From contig CAJXLH010000079.1 of assembly GCA_913055925.1 (NCBI GenBank), positions 1 through 9,784 on the forward strand: a stretch of 9,784 bases of DNA. Reading direction: 5' to 3'. The stretch comes from an uncultured Maritalea sp. (lineage in GTDB: Bacteria; Pseudomonadota; Alphaproteobacteria; Rhizobiales; Devosiaceae). Positions 1-5,686 of this stretch are shown here, one piece after another. The notes beneath the pieces are model-generated. The model was not told the origin of the DNA, did not search any database, and saw nothing but the letters and a program-made list of their open reading frames with translations. Made by a program: the position numbers and the translations under genes. Position 1 is the first letter of the stretch. Each line of letters starts with the position of its first letter.

Positions 1-1
1 T

Positions 2-652
2 TTCTATCCGCCGAACATTACTTCAGATAGAGAAGCTGGTATTGGGGATTGGAGTTTGGAAGATTTTTCAAACGCCATGAGCCATGGGATTGGCAAAGAT
101 GGCAAGCATCTTTATCCGTCATTCCCGTTTGATAGCTACACGAAGATGTCCGACCAGGATATTGTTGATCTTTACGCTGCTCTGATGGCGACCGAAGCGG
201 TCGCTGAGAAGGCACCAGATCACGAACTTGGGTTCCCGTTCAACATTCGGTTGGCGATGCAGGGCTGGAAGCGTTTGTTCTTCACGGCGAAACGATATGA
301 ACCCGACAGCAACCGTTCAGAACGTTGGAACCGTGGCGCATATCTTGCCAATGGTCCGGCCCATTGTGGCGCGTGCCACACGCCGCGCAATCCATTTGGC
401 GCAGCGCTAAATGATCAGCATTTTAAAGGCACACCTTCTGGTTCGCGCCCATTCTTCCCTGCGATTGACACGGCAAGTTTGAAAGAGCGTGGCTATGATG
501 AGGCCACATTGAAAGATGCGCTGACAGGTGGTTTTGACCCGGATTTTGATACGCTGGGCGGCAAGATGGGTGAAGCGATCAATGAGAGCATCGTCCACTA
601 TTCTGACGCCGACCTTGATGCGCTTGTGGCCTATTTGCTGGATCAAGACTAA
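2..652 (+). CDS. C-type cytochrome (diheme, dehydrogenase-subunit type), 5'-truncated by window edge
   Basis: The reading frame is open from base 2, so the true start lies outside the window; the in-frame TTG at 56 is not a credible start because the preceding residues already fit the family. The first visible stretch (FYPPNITSDREAGIGDW, then YPSFPFDSYTKMSDQD) is the classic end of the first heme domain in diheme cytochromes that serve as electron-acceptor subunits of periplasmic alcohol, aldehyde or related dehydrogenases; its Met would be the sixth ligand of heme 1. A second heme-binding motif CGACH is encoded at 365-379, and the Met near 566 (GGKMGEAI) is the probable axial ligand of heme 2. 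The closing DLDALVAYL helix is typical. The first CXXCH must lie upstream. Expected location is the periplasm or inner-membrane face, carrying electrons to the respiratory chain. The partner dehydrogenase is not visible, so the substrate is unknown. Confidence 0.9.
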   Translation, partial: FYPPNITSDREAGIGDWSLEDFSNAMSHGIGKDGKHLYPSFPFDSYTKMSDQDIVDLYAALMATEAVAEKAPDHELGFPFNIRLAMQGWKRLFFTAKRYEPDSNRSERWNRGAYLANGPAHCGACHTPRNPFGAALNDQHFKGTPSGSRPFFPAIDTASLKERGYDEATLKDALTGGFDPDFDTLGGKMGEAINESIVHYSDADLDALVAYLLDQD

Positions 653-711
653 TTACAAGGGGTTGAATTCGCACACCATTGTCTGCATTAGTCGGATTGA
701 CTTTATGAGAT

Positions 712-717
712 AGGTGG
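712..717 (+). promoter_or_regulatory. Ribosome binding site deciding the terC start
   Basis: AGGTGG lies 8 bases before the ATG at 726. A GTG at 714 is in the same frame, but it sits inside this Shine-Dalgarno-like run and has no good site of its own, so the ATG is the better start. Confidence 0.6.
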
Positions 718-725
718 AACGCGAA

Positions 726-1565
726 ATGGAAAGTCTTTTTTCACTTGAGAACTGGTTTACGCTTTTAATGCTGTTTGGGTTGTTGGCCGTACTGGGCTTT
801 GACAACCTTTTGTATATTTCACTTGAATCGCAGCGCGTTGAGGAAAGTAAACAACAATATGTCCGCCGGATGGGCATTGGCCTTGCGGTAGTGTTCCGGA
901 TTATCTTGCTGTTCCTTTTGATCCAGATGATCCAGCTGTTTCAAGACCCGTTCTTTAGTTTGAACATTCCCGGGTTTATTGAAACCGACATGAACCTCCA
1001 TGCCTTTATCGTTTTGGTGGGTGGTGGATTTATCATCTACACGGCGATCCAAGAAATCTTCCATTTAATCTCTGTACATGACCTTCACGGGCAACATGCT
1101 GACAAGCGCAAACGTTCGGTGGGAATGACGATTTTCTGGCTTGTGGCGATGAACTTGGTGTTCTCGTTTGACAGTGTTTTGTCATCTATCGCTTTGACGG
1201 ATCAGTTCTGGGTGATGGCCGTCGCGATTATTCTATCTGGCGTGATGATGATTGTGTTGAGCGACTATGTGTCAGACTTTTTGCAGCGCAATCGTATGTA
1301 CCAAGTGCTTGGCCTTTTCATCTTGTTGCTTGTGGGTATTTTGCTTTTGTCAGAAGGCGGCCACTTGGCGCACCTCAAGCTCTTCGGTTACGAGATTTTG
1401 CCGATGGCAAAGTCGACATTCTACTTCGTGCTGTTCGTGATGGTGGCGGTAGATGTGGTGCAAAGCCAGTATCAGAAGAAGCTGCTTCTTGAGCGCGAGC
1501 AACGCGAAAAACTGATCGAAGAAGCTATGAAGAACCAAAAGGCGGCGGCTGAGCCGCACGCCTAA
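726..1565 (+). CDS. TerC-family integral membrane protein
   Basis: A 279-residue polytopic inner-membrane protein of the TerC family (PF03741 type), whose characterised members export Mn2+ or are linked to tellurite and metal tolerance. Two family signatures are visible: GFDNLLYISL at residues 24-33 with Asp26, and VFSFDSVLSSIALT at 145-158 with Asp149. The paired acidic residues within membrane helices are the likely metal-handling positions. About seven hydrophobic segments can be picked out (roughly 10-32, 52-72, 92-113, 134-156, 161-180, 190-209, 229-245). A charged, Glu/Lys-rich cytoplasmic tail follows (250-270), probably helical. The ATG at 726 is preferred over the in-frame GTG at 714 because of the AGGTGG site. 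It follows the cytochrome by 73 bases, so cotranscription is possible, though no functional link is known. The transported ion cannot be read from sequence, and no yybP-ykoY-like manganese riboswitch was seen upstream. Confidence 0.85.
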   Translation: MESLFSLENWFTLLMLFGLLAVLGFDNLLYISLESQRVEESKQQYVRRMGIGLAVVFRIILLFLLIQMIQLFQDPFFSLNIPGFIETDMNLHAFIVLVGGGFIIYTAIQEIFHLISVHDLHGQHADKRKRSVGMTIFWLVAMNLVFSFDSVLSSIALTDQFWVMAVAIILSGVMMIVLSDYVSDFLQRNRMYQVLGLFILLLVGILLLSEGGHLAHLKLFGYEILPMAKSTFYFVLFVMVAVDVVQSQYQKKLLLEREQREKLIEEAMKNQKAAAEPHA

Positions 1566-1575
1566 TAGACTGGAG

Positions 1576-3165
1576 CTAGGCCGACGCGCGGATTTTCAGC
1601 GCGTCGATCAGCGTCATTGTCGTGTGATCCTTAAAGGCAGGGTCTTTTTGCGGGAAGTCGGTGCGGAAATGTCCGCCCCGGCTTTCCGTGCGTTTTAGGG
1701 CCGCTGCGGCCACCAGGGTCGCGGACGTCGTCATATTGAGGTATGAGCGTGTGACGTCTTTTGCGGTTTCTTCAAGCTCTTGAATGCCGCGCAACGCTTT
1801 GCGCAATCCTTGGTCGTTCCGTTCAACGCCTACATAGTCGGTCATGATTTGGCGCAACTTTTTCACTGCATCCAGATTGCGCAATTGTTGCTCAACCTTT
1901 TGCCCTTCGGCTTCGTCCCATTCGATGCCGAGATATGGCGGTAGGCTTTTGTTGACCGGCTCGAGGCCGGAGATGTCTTCGGCAATGCGCGCGCCAAACA
2001 CCACAGCTTCCAAAAGTGAATTTGAGGCTAAACGGTTCGCGCCGTGAAGCCCGGTGCACGACGCTTCGCCGCACACCCAGAGCCCAGCGAGGGATGACCG
2101 GCCGCGTTCGTCCACCTTTACGCCGCCCATATGGAAATGGGTGGCCGGTGTGACCGGGATCATTTCAGTCACAGGGTCGATGCCAGCATCTTTGCAATAG
2201 TTGGCAACAGTTGGGAACGCTGTGACGATACGCTCGCCCAACACTTTACGTGTATCAAGGAAGATCTTGTTGCCCGATTGGATCTGGCGGAAATTGGCGC
2301 GCGCGACAATGTCTCGGGGCGCAAGTTCTGCGTCTTCATGTACGTCGAGCATATAGCGCTCGCCCTTGTCGTTTAAAAGGATCGCACCTTCACCGCGTAA
2401 GGCTTCTGTCGCCAGCGGGGCAGGGTCTTGTCCCACCGCCATGGCAGTTGGGTGAAACTGCACAAACTCACTGTCTGCAATCAGCGCGCCTGCGCGTGCT
2501 GCCATGCCCATGGCGTGGCCCCGCACACCCGGCGGGTTTGTGGTGACAGCATAAAGACCGCCAAGACCGCCAGCCGCCAACACCGTGGCGCGGGCGCGGA
2601 TGAGTACCGGCTCTGCGTAGCGGTCGCCAAGTTTACGAGCATATACGCCAATGACACGCCCATCTGCTCGTGCCAGATCAACTGCGGTGATGCCTTCAAC
2701 GATACGGATCGATGGGGTGTTGCGGACCTCATCAATCAGCGCTGCCATAATCTCGCGACCTGCACGGTCGCCTGAAACGCGCACCACGCGATTAACAGAG
2801 TGGGCGGCTTCTTTCGATAAAACAAAGCTGCCATCTTCCGCACGATCAAATGGTGTACCCCAACGCGCCAAATCTTCAATCCTGTCGGCTGCTTCTGCGG
2901 CAACGGATTGCGCGAGCTCAAAATCAACAATGCCAGCGCCTGCAATGTCTGTGTCGCGGGCATGTGCCTCTGCGCTATCTCCTTCGCCAACTGCTGCGGC
3001 AACGCCACCTTGTGCCCATGTTGACGATGCACCTGTGCCAAGTGGTTTGGGCGATAAAACAGTAACAGGGCGCGGTGCGAGCTTTAGTGCGCAAAAAAGA
3101 CCAGCCAAACCAGCGCCTACAATCAAAGCGCCTTCGGCGTTCAAAACATTGTCGTAAATCGTCAT
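1576..3165 (-). CDS. nadB: L-aspartate oxidase
   Basis: A 529-residue cytoplasmic FAD enzyme (E. coli NadB is about 540) that oxidises L-aspartate to iminoaspartate for quinolinate synthesis by NadA. The N-terminal Rossmann motif GAGLAG spans residues 17-22. STWAQGGVAAA (48-58), the FAD/dicarboxylate segment around AGGLGG (198-203) and GEASCTGLHGANRLASNSLLE (366-386) match the fumarate reductase/aspartate oxidase superfamily. Candidate active-site residues by position in the family are Glu119 (KEAAHS), His238 (FHPTA), Arg257 (EALRGEG), Arg289 (ARANF), His345 (THFHMGG) and Arg378 (ANRLASN). A helical C-terminal domain follows. All expected residues are present, so it looks functional. The ATG is preceded at 5 bases by GAGAAG. 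It converges on terC with a 10-base gap. Its usual partner nadA lies 3.8 kb away on the same strand, and nadC is not adjacent. Confidence 0.97.
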   Translation of the reverse strand: MTIYDNVLNAEGALIVGAGLAGLFCALKLAPRPVTVLSPKPLGTGASSTWAQGGVAAAVGEGDSAEAHARDTDIAGAGIVDFELAQSVAAEAADRIEDLARWGTPFDRAEDGSFVLSKEAAHSVNRVVRVSGDRAGREIMAALIDEVRNTPSIRIVEGITAVDLARADGRVIGVYARKLGDRYAEPVLIRARATVLAAGGLGGLYAVTTNPPGVRGHAMGMAARAGALIADSEFVQFHPTAMAVGQDPAPLATEALRGEGAILLNDKGERYMLDVHEDAELAPRDIVARANFRQIQSGNKIFLDTRKVLGERIVTAFPTVANYCKDAGIDPVTEMIPVTPATHFHMGGVKVDERGRSSLAGLWVCGEASCTGLHGANRLASNSLLEAVVFGARIAEDISGLEPVNKSLPPYLGIEWDEAEGQKVEQQLRNLDAVKKLRQIMTDYVGVERNDQGLRKALRGIQELEETAKDVTRSYLNMTTSATLVAAAALKRTESRGGHFRTDFPQKDPAFKDHTTMTLIDALKIRASA

Positions 3166-3197
3166 TTATACTTCTCAAACTGTGATGGAAATGGGCG

Positions 3198-3242
3198 CCA
3201 GATTTCTGGTCAATTGCTGCGATTCTTAATTCTGCGGCAGAA
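3198..3242. repeat. Two short inverted repeats in the nadB / MliC-SH3b divergent spacer
   Basis: CCAGA-TT-TCTGG (3198-3209) and TTCTGC-G-GCAGAA (3230-3242) are perfect dyads whose centres are 32.5 bases apart, about three helical turns, and both contain TCTG/CAGA half-sites. They sit between the nadB start and its suggested -10 element. They could be operators for a nad regulator or for the divergent gene, but dyads this short also arise by chance. Confidence 0.3.
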
Positions 3243-3268
3243 GATACATAGGTTGACCCGAATGTAAA
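3241..3268 (-). promoter_or_regulatory. Possible promoter of nadB
   Basis: Read on the minus strand, TTTACA (3268-3263) is followed after 16 bases by TATCTT (3246-3241), a fair sigma70-like pair about 75 bases upstream of the nadB start. It is inferred from sequence resemblance only. It implies that nadB is now transcribed independently of nadA. Confidence 0.3.
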
Positions 3269-3319
3269 AGTGCTGCCACAGTCGCATCTGAAGGTGTTTA
3301 AGGTAATTAGGGGGAAGTC

Positions 3320-3949
3320 ATGTTGCGTAAAATTTTGATGAGTGTCGCGCTTATTGTTGCGGGTGCTGGAAGTGCGTTTGCAAGCGGTCCGCTGCCAGCC
3401 GGAACGCTTTTTTTGTGCGATGAGGGCGAGCCATTTGTGCAGGTTCTCGTGCCGCACGATACGAGCAAAAACGCGATTTTGATGCTGGAAAGCGAACAGC
3501 TTGAAATGGCACCAACGCCAGTTGCCTCCGGTTACGGTGCTGATCTCATTCTTGGTCCACATCATTGGATGATCCATGGCAAAGGCTCAGACCAACTCGT
3601 TCTGATGAAGGATGATGACGAACCCAAGCAATGCAGTGTGAGCTTTGTGGACGACAAAAATGACGCGGCTCAAGATAGTGGCTCTTCTGACTATGTTTCG
3701 ACTATGGGCAATTTCTCACTTGGCGGCAATGTGCGCTCGGGCCCGGGCACGCAATATGACAAGACCGACAGCTTGCCATTCGGCGAGCCAGTTTCACTCG
3801 TTTCGCGTTCTGGCGTCGAATTGGATGGTTATGAGTGGTTTGAAATTGAATATAGCGAGGGGCTTCGCGGCTACCAGTGGGGCGGTATTTTATGTTCAAA
3901 CGCGCTGCATATTATTGGCATTTATGAATGCCCGGCGGAGTTGAATTAG
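3320..3949 (+). CDS. Secreted protein with MliC-like lysozyme-inhibitor domain and C-terminal SH3b domain
   Basis: A 209-residue exported protein. Residues 1-21 form a Sec signal peptide (basic start MLRK, hydrophobic core, likely cleavage after AFA). Residues about 29-106 resemble the MliC/PliC c-type lysozyme inhibitor fold. FLCDEG at 31-36 opens it and KQCS at 103-106 closes it, placing Cys33 and Cys105 for a disulfide. ASGYGADL (69-76) and HGKGSDQLVL (86-95) sit where the family has SGxxY and a KG motif that contact the lysozyme active site; Ser70 and Lys88 are kept but the Tyr position is Ala. A linker rich in Asp/Ser (110-127) leads to a bacterial SH3b domain (about 128-192) with the signature NVRSGPGTQYDK at 137-148. 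Cys192 and Cys204 may form a second disulfide. The start ATG has GGGGGA 4 bases upstream. Expected location is the periplasm, near peptidoglycan. SH3b is fairly certain; MliC homology is by eye. Confidence 0.7.
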   Translation: MLRKILMSVALIVAGAGSAFASGPLPAGTLFLCDEGEPFVQVLVPHDTSKNAILMLESEQLEMAPTPVASGYGADLILGPHHWMIHGKGSDQLVLMKDDDEPKQCSVSFVDDKNDAAQDSGSSDYVSTMGNFSLGGNVRSGPGTQYDKTDSLPFGEPVSLVSRSGVELDGYEWFEIEYSEGLRGYQWGGILCSNALHIIGIYECPAELN

Positions 3950-3979
3950 CGTCACTTTTCGTGATCCATTCGAAGCGTG

Positions 3980-4009
3980 TTGAAAGATTTGAAATTGCGC
4001 GTATATAAA
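3980..4009 (+). promoter_or_regulatory. Possible promoter of the ABC six-helix gene
   Basis: TTGAAA (3980-3985) and TATAAA (4004-4009) are separated by 18 bases, a good sigma70-like pair ending about 30 bases before the start codon. A short dyad AGAAT-GATT-ATTCT (4011-4024) lies just downstream, near the expected transcription start, and could be an operator. Both are inferred by inspection. Confidence 0.45.
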
Positions 4010-4039
4010 TAGAATGATTATTCTGTTTATGGTGATGTG

Positions 4040-4939
4040 ATGACATCAACGGTGTTGTGGGCAAATGGCATCTCGATTTCAAAAATCGGGATGGCCTATA
4101 AATGGCGGATTTCGGTTACCTGGTTTCTGCTGATTTTTGAGGCGGCGCTCGGCTTGGCGTTTCCGCTAGCGATCGGCTTTTGTGTTGATCAGCTGTTGCA
4201 GGGCAACCAACAGGGCCTTTATGTGCTGGGTGGGGTCATTGCCGCAGCGGCAATTGTCGGGTCGTTTCGCCGGTTCTACGACACGCGCGTCTACTCCGCT
4301 ATCTATGTGGAGTTGGGCGACGGACTGGTGGCGCACGAAACAGGCAAAGGCGCGCCAGTATCAAAAATTGCAGCACGGACGAGCCTTTTGCGTGAGCTTG
4401 TCGAGTTCTTTGAGAATTCGGCGCCTGAACTGATTGCCAGTGCCATCATGTTTTTCGGCACCCTGATTGTCGTGGCGACCATTGATGTAGGTGTGATGTT
4501 GATCTGCTTTGTATCCTCAGTTCTGGTCATCGCTGTTTATGCCGTCAGCGCGAAACGTATCTTCACGCTGAATAAGGGGCAGAATAACGAACTTGAGCGG
4601 CATGTGCAGGTGCTTGAAGCGCGAGATGGGCGCAAAACGCACCGACATTTAAAGCGATTGATGCGCTGGAACATTAGGCTCTCTGATCTGGAAACCATCA
4701 ATTATGGATTTGTTTGGGTCATCCTTGGGTCAATGCTGATTGGGTCGGTCTATCTGATAGTTGTGAACCCTGCCATTAGCGCTGGACTTAAGATCACGTC
4801 CATCATGTATGTGTTCGATTATATTGAAGTGGTGGTTGGCCTTCCTTTGTTTTTCCAAGAGGTTGTTCGGTTGAAAGAAATCACACAACGATTGTCAGAA
4901 GGGGCAAAACCAAAGACAAGTGCGGTGCGGAAATCTTAG
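4040..4939 (+). CDS. Stand-alone ABC transporter six-transmembrane-domain protein (no ATPase domain)
   Basis: A 299-residue inner-membrane protein resembling only the transmembrane half of an ABC exporter. Six hydrophobic segments can be placed at about 25-47, 60-77, 129-147, 150-172, 222-242 and 248-270, with FPLAIGFCVDQLL (41-53) typical of the end of exporter helix 1. Long polar stretches at 80-125 and 173-215 correspond to the intracellular loops. The protein ends shortly after helix 6 with no Walker A, signature or Walker B sequence, and the next gene supplies none. This fits a known group of nucleotide-binding-domain-free ABC membrane proteins (I believe Pfam ABC_membrane_3, not checked). 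Function and substrate are unknown. GTG (4037) and ATG (4040) are adjacent; I prefer the ATG, with only a weak GGTGA upstream. The Met at residue 18 (4091) is a less likely alternative start. creA follows 66 bases downstream on the same strand. Confidence 0.7.
   Translation: MTSTVLWANGISISKIGMAYKWRISVTWFLLIFEAALGLAFPLAIGFCVDQLLQGNQQGLYVLGGVIAAAAIVGSFRRFYDTRVYSAIYVELGDGLVAHETGKGAPVSKIAARTSLLRELVEFFENSAPELIASAIMFFGTLIVVATIDVGVMLICFVSSVLVIAVYAVSAKRIFTLNKGQNNELERHVQVLEARDGRKTHRHLKRLMRWNIRLSDLETINYGFVWVILGSMLIGSVYLIVVNPAISAGLKITSIMYVFDYIEVVVGLPLFFQEVVRLKEITQRLSEGAKPKTSAVRKS
4070..4092 (+). repeat. Strong hairpin inside the start region of the ABC membrane gene
   Basis: Bases 4070-4079 pair with 4083-4092 across a 3-base loop (CAA), giving a 10-bp stem with a single T-G wobble at 4073/4089. 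It begins 30 bases after the chosen ATG, close enough to influence translation initiation if formed in the mRNA. It may be incidental to coding. Confidence 0.35.
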
Positions 4940-4991
4940 GCGTTGCCTCTTGTAATTGGCTGCATCACGGACCAATTTCGGTTTATCTACG

Positions 4992-4997
4992 AAGGAG
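4992..4997 (+). promoter_or_regulatory. Ribosome binding site deciding the creA start
   Basis: AAGGAG lies 8 bases before the ATG at 5006. It shows that the in-frame upstream extension to 4943 is not translated and places the start directly before a signal peptide. Confidence 0.8.
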
Positions 4998-5005
4998 CCG
5001 ACAAA

Positions 5006-5509
5006 ATGAAAATTACGGTTTGCGCAATTATCGCTGCATTGGGCATTGGCATTTCAACGCCAATTATGGCGGAAGAGGTGGGCAAAATTGGTGTCGACTG
5101 GGTCGGTAATGATATTTTGATTGAGGCGGTTCACGACCATGAGATCGAGGGCGTGACGTGTCACCTCGCTTATTTTGATCGCGGCTTTTTTGATCGGCTT
5201 TCCAAGGGCAATTGGTTTGAAGACCCTTCAAATTCATCGATCGCCTGCCGTGTAACCGGACCCGTTACTATGGGCGATATCAGCCTCGGCAAAGGCGGGG
5301 AGGAAGTCTTTAAAGAAGGGCGCTCATTCCTTTGGAAAAAGCTTGTCGTGAAACGGATTTACGACAAGACAAACAATACGTTGATCTATTTATCGCACAC
5401 CCGTGAGGTGGCTGATGGCTCTGCAAAGATGTCGATTTCAACCGTGCCGCTTTATGGTGTTGAGGTGAGCTGGAGCGACAAATATTGGCCGAACGGCAAG
5501 CCTGAATAG
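5006..5509 (+). CDS. creA: CreA-family secreted protein
   Basis: A 167-residue exported protein of the CreA family (PF05981 type). These are periplasmic proteins of unknown biochemical role, first named from the E. coli creABCD locus. Residues 1-22 are a signal peptide (MKIT start, hydrophobic core, likely cleavage after IMA). Family hallmarks are KIGVDW near the mature N-terminus, NDILIEAVHDHEIEGVTCHLAYFD (35-58), EDPSNSSIACRVTGP (72-86) and the C-terminal VKRIYDKTNNTLIYLSHT (115-132) leading to SISTVPLYG. Cys52 and Cys81 are probably a disulfide pair, as expected for a periplasmic protein. Length matches the family (about 155-170). The start is fixed by AAGGAG at 4992-4997. None of the creBCD two-component genes are nearby, so the link to catabolite or nutrient regulation in E. 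coli should not be assumed. It follows the ABC membrane gene by 66 bases and may share its transcript. Confidence 0.88.
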   Translation: MKITVCAIIAALGIGISTPIMAEEVGKIGVDWVGNDILIEAVHDHEIEGVTCHLAYFDRGFFDRLSKGNWFEDPSNSSIACRVTGPVTMGDISLGKGGEEVFKEGRSFLWKKLVVKRIYDKTNNTLIYLSHTREVADGSAKMSISTVPLYGVEVSWSDKYWPNGKPE

Positions 5510-5634
5510 TTGAGTTGAATTATCCACATAAATTCTAACGGGAAATAATTCGCCGTACTTGGGGTGTTTGCTAGCTGTTAGCGGTGTCAACGGTCGGCAC
5601 TGGAACGCCTAGCTCATTCTTTCCATTGTGTTGT

Positions 5635-5652
5635 GTAATGTTATAACATATG
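5635..5652. promoter_or_regulatory. Probable Zur (zinc uptake regulator) operator of aztD
   Basis: GTAATGTTATAACATATG contains a 12-bp perfect palindrome ATGTTATAACAT (5638-5649). From memory, published Zur consensus sites include GATATGTTATAACATATC and GTAATGTAATAACATTAC, the latter for the Agrobacterium group. This site shares 14 consecutive bases with the first and the left flank GTAATGT with the second. It overlaps a plausible -10 element TATAAC (5642-5647), with a weak TTTCCA-like -35 16 bases upstream, so a bound repressor would block transcription. It lies 34 bases before the aztD start. Only one copy was seen in the window. Confidence 0.75.
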
Positions 5653-5686
5653 AGTCTGGGCTGTAATTTGGTTCAGCGAGGACAAA

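Noticed and set aside
188..204. Inverted repeat GCGACC-N5-GGTCGC in the cytochrome gene
   Set aside because: It is inside conserved coding sequence with no T-tract; probably a coincidence of codons.
653..725. Possible promoter (TTGTCT with TTTATG) before terC
   Set aside because: The match is only 4/6 and 3/6 to consensus and the spacer is short; read-through from the cytochrome gene is equally possible.
2651..3157. 168-codon plus-strand open frame opposite nadB
   Set aside because: It lies wholly antisense to a well-conserved nadB with every active-site residue present. Its composition is the reverse image of nadB codons and it shows no family motif.
2975..3577. 200-codon minus-strand open frame spanning the nadB start and the MliC-SH3b gene
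   Set aside because: It overlaps two real genes in the wrong frame, has no ribosome binding site or recognisable domain, and is rich in Arg/Cys/Trp as expected of a shadow frame.
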